Source: a bacterium (GTDB taxonomy: Bacteria; Patescibacteriota; Saccharimonadia; Saccharimonadales; Saccharimonadaceae). From it: a DNA stretch of 18,608 nucleotides. Positions 5,609 to 12,959 of the stretch are shown here, in pieces. The translations under genes were made by a program, and so were the position numbers. Under the pieces are notes generated by a model that made no database searches, was not told the origin of the DNA, and saw only the letters and a program-made list of their open reading frames with translations. The stretch lies in contig JAHKZT010000005.1 in the NCBI GenBank assembly GCA_020626475.1, positions 1 to 18,608 of the forward strand. Direction: 5' to 3'. Every line of letters begins with the position of its first letter. Within the stretch, counting starts at the first letter, position 1.

Positions 5609-5919
5609 GCATCATTGAAGGCACGAGCGAGAATTTCGAAAAAGAAGTATTGAAGTCCGATAAACCAGTTTTAGTAGATTTTAACGCAAGCTGGTGCCCT
5701 CCCTGCCAAGCTCTGCATCCTACCCTAGAGGCAATGGCCGACGAATCTAATGATTATAAAATCGTTACCGTCGACGTCGACGACGAAGCTGCACTTGCTG
5801 AAGAATATGACGTCAGTAGCATTCCGTGCCTTATTGCTTTTATCGATGGCAAAGAGGCTGATCGCCGCGTTGGCTTACAGCCGCGCAAAAGACTAGAAAA
5901 AATGTTAGGAGTTAAGTAA
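5605..5919 (+). CDS. trxA: Thioredoxin with WCPPC active site
   Basis: This 104-aa single-domain thioredoxin would be a cytosolic dithiol reductant recharged by the TrxB encoded next. PVLVDFNASWCPPC places the redox pair at Cys31 and Cys34. The usual WCGPC has become WCPPC, which should alter the redox potential and pKa. The cis-Pro loop is SSIPCLIAF, with Cys directly after the proline where Thr is common. The rest of the fold is normal (VTVDVDDEAALAEEYDV, then GLQPRKRLEKML). AAGGAG precedes the start. It overlaps ohrR by ATGA and trxB by TAATG, so the three are tightly co-translated. Confidence 0.95.
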   Translation: MSIIEGTSENFEKEVLKSDKPVLVDFNASWCPPCQALHPTLEAMADESNDYKIVTVDVDDEAALAEEYDVSSIPCLIAFIDGKEADRRVGLQPRKRLEKMLGVK

Positions 5920-6818
5920 TGTACGATGTAATTATTATCGGCGGCGGTCCGGCAGGTCTCACGGCCGCAATTTATGCTCGTAGAGCGAATCTTAAAACCT
6001 TAGTCCTCGAGGCAACTGCTTGCGGTGGCCAAATTATTATCACGCCAGATATCGAGAACTACCCTGCAGCAATGCATATCTCTGGCCTAGATTTTGCTAG
6101 TCGCCTCGAATCGCAGGCAAACGAGCTTGGTGCAGAGATTAAGTTTGAAGAAGTTACAGGCTTAAATGACCGCGGCGTCGAAAAAGAAGTCTATACCGAT
6201 AGCGGCTCCTATACCGGAAAGGCAGTCATTATCGCAACTGGCACCAAGCCACGTAAACTTGGTCTCATTGGCGAGGATGAATTAATTGGCCATGGCGTAT
6301 CCTACTGTGCAACTTGCGACGGTTCATTCTATCGTGGCCGTGTCGTTGCGGTAAATGGCGGCGGAAATACCGCACTCGATGATGCGCTCTTTCTTTCGAA
6401 TATTGCCGAAAAAGTATATCTCATTCACCGTCGCGACGAATTCCGTGGCGACGCCGAAACGGTCGAAAAGCTCAAAGCAAAAGAAAATGTCGAGCTGGTC
6501 CTCAACTCAAATGTAACAAAACTCGATTACGACAAAAAGCTAAACAGCATCGAGGTAACCGACGTGAATGGCGCGACAAGAAAATTAGATGTAGCAGCGC
6601 TCTTTATCGCAATTGGCCGTATGCCGGCCACTGAGGCCTTCGCTGATAAGATTACAATGCTCGATGGTGGTTATATTGATGGCGAGTATTGTCATACAAA
6701 CATGCCTGGTATATTTGTTGCAGGTGACTGCCGTAATAAAGAAGTTCGCCAGCTCGTTACTGCAACTGCAGACGGCGCCGTAGCTGTTCATGAAGTACTA
6801 AAACTACTAAATAAATAG
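5919..6818 (+). CDS. trxB: Thioredoxin reductase (NADPH)
   Basis: This 299-aa FAD/NADPH flavoprotein moves electrons from NADPH to thioredoxin. Residues 8-13 (GGGPAG) bind FAD, and the redox disulfide is Cys130-Cys133 in SYCATCDGSF. The NADPH domain has NGGGNTALDDALFLSN (about 146-161) and HRRDEFR (170-176), the Arg residues that contact the NADP 2'-phosphate. The C-terminal FAD motif is FVAGDCRNKEVRQLVTATAD. It is slightly shorter than the usual 310-330 aa. It overlaps trxA by 1 nt (TAATG), so the enzyme and its substrate are made together. Confidence 0.96.
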   Translation: MYDVIIIGGGPAGLTAAIYARRANLKTLVLEATACGGQIIITPDIENYPAAMHISGLDFASRLESQANELGAEIKFEEVTGLNDRGVEKEVYTDSGSYTGKAVIIATGTKPRKLGLIGEDELIGHGVSYCATCDGSFYRGRVVAVNGGGNTALDDALFLSNIAEKVYLIHRRDEFRGDAETVEKLKAKENVELVLNSNVTKLDYDKKLNSIEVTDVNGATRKLDVAALFIAIGRMPATEAFADKITMLDGGYIDGEYCHTNMPGIFVAGDCRNKEVRQLVTATADGAVAVHEVLKLLNK

Positions 6819-6825
6819 GAGGAAT

Positions 6826-7503
6826 ATGCGCAACAAGGAAACAATTGGACTAATTATCGCCGTCGTAGCTCTAATTGGCGGCTTAGCGCTTGGCACATTC
6901 TTAACTCAGAGATCTAATGTCTTACCAGAGCTACCAAAGCCGGAGCTTAGCGAAGGACAGCGCGGGCAACTAGGCATTGATAAAAATATCAACGAATCAA
7001 CAATTGATAAATATCTCTATCGCGATGATAGCGTCTATTACGACGTACGCATGCTCGAAGACCCAGCCAACTACGAAGAAATTGGCGGCGACCGTTATCT
7101 ATCCGGCCTTGTCGACGGCTTCGAGGTCGTATCATATCCATATCTCGTTAACGTAGAGGGACTACCGGAGGCGGTTGGCAGTACTTATACCGGTAAGACC
7201 TTGTTCACGCAAAAAGATGGCAAATATACGGCAAACTACGAAGAATCGCAAAAAATTCTCGAAGATCTATTTCCGAAGGATAAAAATATCTTCCTAATGT
7301 GTGGTGGCGGCGGCTATTCTGGCATGACTAAGAATATGCTTACTTCGCTCGGTTGGAACGGCGACAAGATTTATGTCGTTGGCGGTTACTGGTACTATGA
7401 GGGCGAGCATGACGTAAAAATTAAACAAGACGACGGAAGCTATGCCTTTTGGAAGATCGCCTATCATGACATCGACTTCGATAAATTGACTGAGAAAAAA
7501 TGA
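6826..7503 (+). CDS. Membrane-anchored rhodanese-like protein
   Basis: The 225-aa protein has an N-terminal hydrophobic anchor (about residues 7-26) and an exported domain that looks rhodanese-like. The sequence SVYYDVRMLEDPANYEEI is followed after an insertion by DKNIFLMCGGGGYSGMTKNM. Cys159 lies at the start of the loop where the persulfide-bearing Cys of rhodaneses sits, and LGWNGDKIYVVGGYWYYEG gives the usual GF/GW...V..LxGG ending. Rhodaneses carry sulfane sulfur or act in thiol redox relays. AGGAGG seven nucleotides after trxB gives independent strong initiation. Its position behind trxA-trxB and before a thioredoxin-like protein suggests extracytoplasmic sulfur or disulfide handling. 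The fold call is by eye. Confidence 0.78.
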   Translation: MRNKETIGLIIAVVALIGGLALGTFLTQRSNVLPELPKPELSEGQRGQLGIDKNINESTIDKYLYRDDSVYYDVRMLEDPANYEEIGGDRYLSGLVDGFEVVSYPYLVNVEGLPEAVGSTYTGKTLFTQKDGKYTANYEESQKILEDLFPKDKNIFLMCGGGGYSGMTKNMLTSLGWNGDKIYVVGGYWYYEGEHDVKIKQDDGSYAFWKIAYHDIDFDKLTEKK

Positions 7504-7970
7504 AAAAGTCAGTAAAAATTACAGTTGCGAGCATTGTCGGCGCAGCCATAATCTGCGCCGGTGGCTTTGCGGCCTGGAAAATCCTTGATAACCAAAGTTT
7601 TCGGCTCGATGATGAATACTATGCCAAGAGCGAAGCGATCGATATCAATAAAGACGAATACGAGAAGCTAATCTCAGAGAATAAGTCTTTCGTCATTATG
7701 ATTGATAAGCCTGGCTGTATCACAACGCCAAAGATGCGCGAGAATATGGCAAACTTCCCTGATGATACGCAGTTCAAATACTATCGTATGATGTGGGATG
7801 AAGTGAAAGAATCTAGCCTTCATGATTACGTGAAGTTTACTCCCTCTGTAGCAATCATTAAGAAGGGGCAAGTAAAAGCCTGGCTACAAGCCGATCGCGA
7901 CGAAGATACGGAATACTTCGAGAGTGGCGATGCGCTAAGAAGCTGGATAAGAAAATATATCGTCTTTTAA
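7500..7970 (+). CDS. Membrane-anchored thioredoxin-like protein with a single active-site Cys
   Basis: The 156-aa protein has an N-terminal hydrophobic anchor (about residues 7-28) and then a small thioredoxin-like domain. SFVIMIDKPGCITTPKM places Cys73 after the second beta strand, where the CxxC of thioredoxins lies, but the second Cys is Thr (CITT). VKFTPSVAIIKKGQ gives the cis-Pro loop and following strand. The only other Cys (19) is in the membrane segment. It overlaps the rhodanese-like gene by ATGA, so the two are probably made in equal amounts. A monothiol domain could form mixed disulfides or persulfides with the rhodanese partner (inference). It is the last gene of the operon. Confidence 0.72.
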   Translation: MKKSVKITVASIVGAAIICAGGFAAWKILDNQSFRLDDEYYAKSEAIDINKDEYEKLISENKSFVIMIDKPGCITTPKMRENMANFPDDTQFKYYRMMWDEVKESSLHDYVKFTPSVAIIKKGQVKAWLQADRDEDTEYFESGDALRSWIRKYIVF

Positions 7971-7971
7971 C

Positions 7972-8005
7972 AAAAAATATCCCCCTTCTCTAGGGGATAT
8001 TTTTT
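7972..8005. terminator. Bidirectional terminator between two convergent operons
   Basis: A perfect 13-bp inverted repeat, AAAAAATATCCCC (7972-7984) with GGGGATATTTTTT (7993-8005), has an 8-nt loop. It can stop both the plus-strand redox operon and the long minus-strand operon. Confidence 0.93.
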
Positions 8006-8010
8006 ATATG

Positions 8011-8442
8011 TTATTTTTGTTCTGTAACTCGAGATTCGAGTTTTTCGTTAACTTCGATAAGGTAGGTATGTTCTTCTTCGACTGAGCCATCCGCAAAGCT
8101 GCCGTAGCGAAGTGTGATTTTCGTTCTACCAGCTTTATTGCCCTTAATAATGAACTGCTCTACTGGTCTACCGCCATCGTCGGCTGGATTTTCATAGTCG
8201 ATAGACGAAGTCTTATCCGTTACATCGGCAATAGTCGTATCTTCGACTGTATAACTCCATTCGTAGATGCCGCCACTAGTCTTATTAAGAATAATCACGC
8301 TATATTCACTACCATCATCGAACTGCGGAATGCTGCTGCGACTAACAGCCACAAATACGCCGAAGACAACAAGCGCTAAAATCGCTAATACTACAACTAC
8401 GGTAATTGCTTTACGGGTTTTTGGCGCTTTAATGTCTACCAT
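8011..8442 (-). CDS. Membrane-anchored chagasin-like (I42) domain protein
   Basis: This 143-aa protein has a TM anchor at about residues 12-33 and an exported beta-rich domain. The domain follows the chagasin/I42 cysteine-protease inhibitor layout: NKTSGGIYEW (53-61) sits where the NPTTGY loop is expected, ADDGGRPVEQFIIKG (87-101) where the GxGG loop and next strand are, then AGRTKITLRYGSF, and THTYLIEV-like closing strand (HTYLIEVNE). The third inhibitory loop, normally RPW, is not conserved (YGSF). It may therefore be an inhibitor, a structural relative or a general Ig-like fold. It starts inside the stop of the preceding gene (TAATG) and is the last gene of the minus operon, ending at a bidirectional terminator. 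Confidence 0.6.
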   Translation of the reverse strand: MVDIKAPKTRKAITVVVVLAILALVVFGVFVAVSRSSIPQFDDGSEYSVIILNKTSGGIYEWSYTVEDTTIADVTDKTSSIDYENPADDGGRPVEQFIIKGNKAGRTKITLRYGSFADGSVEEEHTYLIEVNEKLESRVTEQK

Positions 8443-9053
8443 TATTCTTCCTTTTCAATCTTTACTTCAATGTCTTTTGGCTGGATATTGCTGATTTTAA
8501 CAAATACTGCGCGGCCATCGATGGTGTCGAGATTGCTGTCGTCGTATTTTGCGACCGCATCAATCTGAAGATTATAATCGGCATCACGCGTGACGGTATT
8601 TACCTTAAAATCGCTCAATCTTGCAGCCTCGTGCGTAACTAATACGACCGAACCAGAATTGAAGAAGTCCTTGTCGACGCTATAGCTAATGTTATTATCG
8701 CCGGATGCACCGCGAAGAGCATTTAGGACATCCTCGAGCATAGAATTACTATTAATAACTACATAGTCATCCTTAGATTCCTTATTAATAAGGTTCACGA
8801 GATAGTTCTCTACCTCATTTTTACCGGACGGTACTTTATAGGCGAAGCCGTCCGTCTTAAAATCAACACTATTAATCGTAACAATCTCTTCAGAACGCTT
8901 CTTTTCTTCGGCCTTGGCGTCTAAATTGGTCTGAAAACGCATGCCAAATAAGATTAGAGCCATAATAAAGGCTGCGCCAAGTAATACGCTCATTACTGCA
9001 GTAACGGCGATCTTGATATTATTTGATTTTACGTCTTGTTCTTCTCCTGACAT
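8442..9053 (-). CDS. Membrane-anchored orphan protein
   Basis: This 203-aa protein is not recognised. A short charged N-terminus is followed by one long hydrophobic segment at about residues 14-38 and then an exported domain of about 150 residues, with no Cys. The domain alternates strands and helices (VTINSVDFKTDGFAYKVP, SGSVVLVTHEAARL, AVFVKISNIQP). GGGAGG lies 5 nt before the ATG. It is coupled to the chagasin-like gene by TAATG, which suggests the two exported proteins work together. It lies 26 nt behind frr. Confidence 0.82.
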   Translation of the reverse strand: MSGEEQDVKSNNIKIAVTAVMSVLLGAAFIMALILFGMRFQTNLDAKAEEKKRSEEIVTINSVDFKTDGFAYKVPSGKNEVENYLVNLINKESKDDYVVINSNSMLEDVLNALRGASGDNNISYSVDKDFFNSGSVVLVTHEAARLSDFKVNTVTRDADYNLQIDAVAKYDDSNLDTIDGRAVFVKISNIQPKDIEVKIEKEE

Positions 9054-9079
9054 TTTTGCCTCCCTTTTTTCTAGTATTA

Positions 9080-9622
9080 TTAAATCTTCATGATGTCAGC
9101 TTCTTTTTCTGAGAAGAGCTGGTCAATCTGAGAGTTGAAATCTTTAATCATATCGTCAACGGCTTTTTCAGCGCGCTTCTTTGCGTCATCTGGAAGCTCG
9201 AGATTCTTGATTTCTTTGCGAGCATCATCACGCGCTTGGCGGAGAGAAATCTTTGCTTCTTCAACCTTACCACTAGCAGTCTTTACGATTTCCTTGCGGC
9301 GCTCCTCGGTGAGTGGAGGAATTGGCACGCGAATAACGCGACCATCGTCAGATGGATTGAGGCCAAGAGCCTGGTCGGCGCGAATAGCGCTAGAAATCTT
9401 GTCGATATTCGACATGTCATAAGGAGTAATTAGGAGCATAGTTGCACCAGAGACCGTAATATTTGCAATCTGATTGAGCGGAGTATACTGGCCATAAACT
9501 TCGGCTTTTACGTTTGCGAGCATATCAGGATGCGCACGACCAGTGCGAACCTTCTTCATTTCTTCTTTGAAACGCTCTACAGTAGCGGTCATCTTGGCTT
9601 TTACGCCGTTAGTATCGAACAT
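9080..9622 (-). CDS. frr: Ribosome recycling factor
   Basis: At 180 aa this is near the standard RRF length (about 185). RRF splits post-termination ribosomes together with EF-G. Landmarks are KVRTGRAHPDMLANVKAEVYG, LNQIANITVSG, LGLNPSDDGRVIRVPIPPL followed by TEERRKE, and the C-terminal helix of domain I (DDMIKDFNSQIDQLFSEKEA). The start overlaps the end of parB by 22 nt in another frame, with a GAGGAG site inside parB, so its translation is probably coupled to parB. RRF usually sits with pyrH or tsf; its place behind parAB is unusual. Confidence 0.97.
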   Translation of the reverse strand: MFDTNGVKAKMTATVERFKEEMKKVRTGRAHPDMLANVKAEVYGQYTPLNQIANITVSGATMLLITPYDMSNIDKISSAIRADQALGLNPSDDGRVIRVPIPPLTEERRKEIVKTASGKVEEAKISLRQARDDARKEIKNLELPDDAKKRAEKAVDDMIKDFNSQIDQLFSEKEADIMKI

Positions 9623-10482
9623 ATCTTTTCTAGCTCCTCTTTATTCTTAAATTTTAACACGATTTTCCCTGTACCGCGAGCGCTCGTCTCTATAGAAGCC
9701 TTAATACCAAGACGATCGCGAATGCTATCAACATAAGCATCAGTTTCCTGCTGTGTACGTGGCGCAGCGGTGCTCTTTGGGGCTTTCTTGAGGTTATTGA
9801 GATTTACTTTATATTGCTCGACTTTGCGTGCCGACCAGCCTTCTTCGATAATCTTCGGAAGAATTCCGTCAATTTGCTCTGGCGTGAGCGTGACGAGCGG
9901 GCGCATCTGACCTTCAGAAAGTTTATGCTCGACCATCGCATGCTTTGCACTATCCGGGAGATTAAGTAAGCGAGTAGTATTGATGATTGCAGATTCGCTC
10001 TTACCAACGCGTTTTGCGATTTCGGCGTTCGAAAGATTGAATTGGCTACGGAACTTAGCGTAGACGGTCGCGATTTCAATCGGATTCAAATCCTCGCGCT
10101 GAACGTTCTCAATTAAGGAAATCTCGAGGCGCTTCTGCGCATCAAGCGTACGGACAATAGCTGGAATCTTATCTAGATTCGCCATACGGCTAGCACGCCA
10201 ACGGCGCTCACCGGCGACAATCTGGTATTTTTTGCCCTCTTTTACAACAACAATCGGCTGAACGACGCCATTTTCCTTAATGGAATTCGAGAGTGCCTCT
10301 AGCTGTTTCTCGTCAAATTCGCGACGAGGCTGATTTGGGTCTGGAATAATATCGTCAATAGCAATCTCTACGAGCTTGCTATTTTTTTCATCCTCTTCTG
10401 CAGTAGGATCAAAAAAATCATCAATAGTATCAGTTGGAATTAGCGTATCGAAACCGCGGCCTAGACCTCGTTTCGCACTCAT
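9601..10482 (-). CDS. parB: Chromosome partitioning protein ParB
   Basis: The 293-aa protein starts with the short basic ParA-contacting peptide (KRGLGRGFDTLI), followed by an acidic linker. It has the ParB/Srx CTPase fold (about 37-130) with the CTP-binding GERRWRASR at 91-99 and LIENVQREDLNPIEIA. A helix-turn-helix domain follows (SNAEIAKRVGKSESAIINTTRL, given here as its two halves SNAEIAKRVG and KSESAIINT), and then a short C-terminal dimerisation region. It loads onto parS sites and works with ParA to segregate origins. It overlaps parA by ATGA. No match to the classical parS palindrome (TGTTTCACGTGAAACA) was seen in the window. Confidence 0.96.
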   Translation of the reverse strand: MSAKRGLGRGFDTLIPTDTIDDFFDPTAEEDEKNSKLVEIAIDDIIPDPNQPRREFDEKQLEALSNSIKENGVVQPIVVVKEGKKYQIVAGERRWRASRMANLDKIPAIVRTLDAQKRLEISLIENVQREDLNPIEIATVYAKFRSQFNLSNAEIAKRVGKSESAIINTTRLLNLPDSAKHAMVEHKLSEGQMRPLVTLTPEQIDGILPKIIEEGWSARKVEQYKVNLNNLKKAPKSTAAPRTQQETDAYVDSIRDRLGIKASIETSARGTGKIVLKFKNKEELEKICSILTA

Positions 10483-11306
10483 TTAACACGCTCCATTACT
10501 TCTTCGGCGAGAGCCTTGTAGGACTTTGCACCCTTCGAGAAGCGGTCATATTGGCCGATAGCTACACCGTGGCTTGGCGCCTCTGCGAGACGCACATTGC
10601 GCGGAATAGTAACGTCAAATACTTTGTCTTTGAAATAGCGTTTAACTTCTGCAAGAACCTGAGAGCTAAGCGAAGTACGCTTGTCATACATCGTAGCGAG
10701 AACACCGAGAAGTTTAAGCTTTGGGTTAATGCCTTTTTTGATATCATTGACCGTCTTGAGGAGATCAGCAACGCCCTCGAGCGCATAGTATTCAGTCTGA
10801 ACTGGAAGCAAAAGATAATTTGCTGCCGCCATACCATTAACCGTCAACAACGAAAGGCTTGGCTGGCTGTCGATGATAATGAAATCATAATCTTTAGCCA
10901 CCGTAGCGATTGCCTTTTTGAGAATAAAGAATTTCTCTGGGCTAACTTTTGCGTTCATATTAACTTCCGCATCAGCAAGCTCAACATTCGTAGGGGCAAG
11001 ATAGAGATTCTTGCACTTCTTTTTGTCTGGCTGAACAATAATATCTTTTAGCTCAACTTTTTCTGGAACCTCTTCGCCTTCTTCTAGATCTTCTTCATTA
11101 ATAGCACCACTAAGCATTACGGCACTAATAGTCTTTGAAGCGTCTTTTTCTTTGATGCCAAGACCGGAGCTAGCATTACCCTGAGGATCAAAATCGATAA
11201 GCAGAGTTTTCTTACCTGCCTTTGCGAGATAGAAAGCCAAGTTGACAGACGTTGTAGTCTTGCCAACACCTCCTTTTTGATTGGTAATCGTAATCACCTT
11301 TGCCAT
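10479..11306 (-). CDS. parA: Chromosome partitioning ATPase ParA (Soj type)
   Basis: This 275-aa MinD/ParA-family ATPase has the deviant Walker A KGGVGKTT at residues 11-18 (signature Lys11, catalytic Lys16), LLIDFDPQGNASSGLGI, and DYDFIIIDSQPSLSLLTVNG as Walker B. It forms the moving DNA-bound gradient that pulls ParB-parS complexes. Compared with typical Soj it carries an acidic insertion after the Walker A' region (NEEDLEEGEEVPEKVELKD, about residues 70-90). There is no Shine-Dalgarno sequence. An extended -10 ends 6 nt before the ATG, so a leaderless transcript can start here as well as readthrough from the genes before it. The ATGA overlap couples it to parB. Confidence 0.96.
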   Translation of the reverse strand: MAKVITITNQKGGVGKTTTSVNLAFYLAKAGKKTLLIDFDPQGNASSGLGIKEKDASKTISAVMLSGAINEEDLEEGEEVPEKVELKDIIVQPDKKKCKNLYLAPTNVELADAEVNMNAKVSPEKFFILKKAIATVAKDYDFIIIDSQPSLSLLTVNGMAAANYLLLPVQTEYYALEGVADLLKTVNDIKKGINPKLKLLGVLATMYDKRTSLSSQVLAEVKRYFKDKVFDVTIPRNVRLAEAPSHGVAIGQYDRFSKGAKSYKALAEEVMERVK

Positions 11307-11312
11307 AATACT

Positions 11313-11321
11313 ATTCTACCA
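11313..11321 (-). promoter_or_regulatory. Internal extended -10 promoter for leaderless parA mRNA
   Basis: Minus strand: TGG-TAGAAT ends 6 nt before the parA ATG at 11306, so the predicted start falls on or beside the start codon. No convincing -35 lies at 17 nt. The element overlaps the last codons of the preceding gene. Confidence 0.55.
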
Positions 11322-12263
11322 CAAGTAAGAGTCAATTATCTCTGGAAGTGGGATTTCTAGTAAAACTAGGCAATTTTCATCAAGGCGTTCGCCAAGGTGA
11401 CTAATCAAATCGAGCTCGTCCGTAAAGAAGAGAACCTTCTTATTGCTATTGTTTACTGGCTTCTGGCCAAGAATCAATACCTCTGATACCATGTCGTAAT
11501 CGAGCTTGGCTAGCTTACGTACGTCATCAGTAACCAAGATGCGGTCCGGGGCCTGTATGTTATAGAGAGCTTGCATGCCATATTTCAGCGAAGTCGCAGA
11601 GGTAGATGCGGAATCATCGAGAATAACGCTATTGTGCAAACCTTTTGCTGGCGACATGCGGCCATGAACTGGACGAATCGCACTTACGCCGGCAAGAATC
11701 TTCTCGCGATCGATCTGAAACATCTTTGCGATGGCGCATGCCATAACGACTGGGCGCATATTATGTTCGCCGATAAGTCTAACGACGACTGGAATATGCT
11801 CGCGCTCAGGATTAACAATATCGCCCGCCTGACCGTCGAGGCCAGAATCATGATTTTCGAAGTAGAAATCAGCCGGTAGTTCATCGCCATAAGTGGTGAT
11901 TTCTGGGTTTCTTAAGTATTTCGCAAACTGCTGAGGGACGTCATTATAATTGACTAATACATGCTTAGCACGGTTTGCCAGCGCGAAGAAACGCTGCGCC
12001 TCTTCGTCGGTCTCACAACTTGTAATAACGACGATATCTGGATTGATATCCGGAAATACTGCCATCGAATTGTAGTCCAATAGTACCACATCCGGATCAG
12101 CAGCCTTATTGACACCCATCGTGACAGTTAAAGCCTGACCGAGAATCATGCCGATGCAACGAATAGCAGATTTGCGACCAAAAGAACCGGCGACAACAAT
12201 TGTCTTTACTTGAGGATTATGACGGAAATAGCGCTCAATTTTGCTTTTTGCGTCAAAAATCAT
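11316..12263 (-). CDS. Degenerate Mur-ligase-like protein
   Basis: The 315-aa protein resembles Mur ligases (MurE/MurF group) lacking the N-terminal UDP-binding domain. Its phosphate loop is TIVVAGSFGRKSAIRCI (about residues 21-37). Aligned with the family GTxGKT[ST], the key Lys is Arg30 and the Thr is Lys31. Later landmarks remain: LIGEHNMRPVVMACAIAK (like GxHNxxNxxAA), AIRPVHGRMSPAKG and VILDDSASTSATSLKYG, equivalent to the MurF DDSYNANP region but with YNANP lost. The loop changes argue against ordinary ATP-dependent ligation. A scaffolding or regulatory role near cell-wall and segregation genes is possible (inference). TAATG overlap couples it to the gene before; parA follows after 9 nt. 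Confidence 0.75.
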   Translation of the reverse strand: MIFDAKSKIERYFRHNPQVKTIVVAGSFGRKSAIRCIGMILGQALTVTMGVNKAADPDVVLLDYNSMAVFPDINPDIVVITSCETDEEAQRFFALANRAKHVLVNYNDVPQQFAKYLRNPEITTYGDELPADFYFENHDSGLDGQAGDIVNPEREHIPVVVRLIGEHNMRPVVMACAIAKMFQIDREKILAGVSAIRPVHGRMSPAKGLHNSVILDDSASTSATSLKYGMQALYNIQAPDRILVTDDVRKLAKLDYDMVSEVLILGQKPVNNSNKKVLFFTDELDLISHLGERLDENCLVLLEIPLPEIIDSYLW

Positions 12264-12892
12264 TATTTCTTGCCCTTCTTCGAAGTCTTAGCTACAACCT
12301 TTTTTGCGGCCGGTTTGCGATTAAAGGAGGCTAGCATTTCTTCCTTAGAATGAATGCCGAAGAACAAATCAGTAAGACCATTGACCATGAGATAAGTGCC
12401 AAAAATGCCGATATGCGCAGCTGCGCCGAGGGTAGTACCACCAAACATCATGAATGCAAGGATAGAACCAATCATACCGTTGACGACCCACATAAAACGG
12501 TCAGTAATGTTATCGAAGCTCGCAAAGCCCATCACGATAGTTACAATCGAAGCAAATACTACGTATGCTGACAAATAAGTAATACGAAGCCAGGTTAGCT
12601 CGTCGGCAGAGCTATTCGGATTAATTGTGTACAGCAAAGCAACCGCGATGAACATCTCGATTGCACCAAGTGCTAGCGGAAAGCCCCAGTTGTGCGAGCG
12701 GCGCGTGCGATAGAGTACGTTCGCAATCTCGATAAAAGCAAGACCAAACATCGTCCAGCCAACAATCTGGGTAAGAACTGATAAATCATTTTTAGGAGCG
12801 AACATCAGGCAGAGACCTGCAACAACCGAAATCGCACCCTTCATGGCAAATGTTAGCCAATGACTTTCGACAAATTTACTCTTTTTATTCAC
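12263..12892 (-). CDS. HdeD/DUF308-like multi-pass membrane protein
   Basis: The 209-aa protein has about six hydrophobic segments, including FAMKGAISVVAGLCLMFAP, TQIVGWTMFGLAFIEIANVL, LALGAIEMFIAVALLYTI and YLMVNGLTDLFFGIH. They are arranged in repeated pairs with the GxxxxxxGxxxl pattern typical of HdeD/DUF308 proteins. The C-terminus is a basic Lys/Ala tail (KPAAKKVVAKTSKKGKK) that may be cytosolic and could touch nucleic acid or phospholipid. The start is GTG at 12890-12892 with GGAG 9 nt upstream. A promoter lies before it, and TAATG couples it to the Mur-like gene. HdeD-type proteins are linked to acid or envelope stress in enterobacteria; that role is not established here. Confidence 0.74.
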   Translation of the reverse strand: MNKKSKFVESHWLTFAMKGAISVVAGLCLMFAPKNDLSVLTQIVGWTMFGLAFIEIANVLYRTRRSHNWGFPLALGAIEMFIAVALLYTINPNSSADELTWLRITYLSAYVVFASIVTIVMGFASFDNITDRFMWVVNGMIGSILAFMMFGGTTLGAAAHIGIFGTYLMVNGLTDLFFGIHSKEEMLASFNRKPAAKKVVAKTSKKGKK

Positions 12893-12919
12893 TTGAAAAA
12901 GCTCCTTAAATCTAATTTA

Positions 12920-12948
12920 AGAATACAACACGCTTATGCTTTTTGCAA
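12920..12948 (-). promoter_or_regulatory. Promoter for the HdeD-like/Mur-like/parAB segment
   Basis: Minus strand: TTGCAA (12948-12943), 17-nt spacer, TATTCT (12925-12920). TG stands directly before the -10 without the intervening base. No clear terminator separates it from the upstream fem genes, so readthrough from 16974 is also likely. Confidence 0.58.
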
Positions 12949-12959
12949 GTTATTTACCC

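Noticed and set aside
9601..12000. parS sites near parAB
   Set aside because: I saw no TGTTTCACGTGAAACA or close variant anywhere in the window; the lineage may use another site or the sites lie elsewhere.
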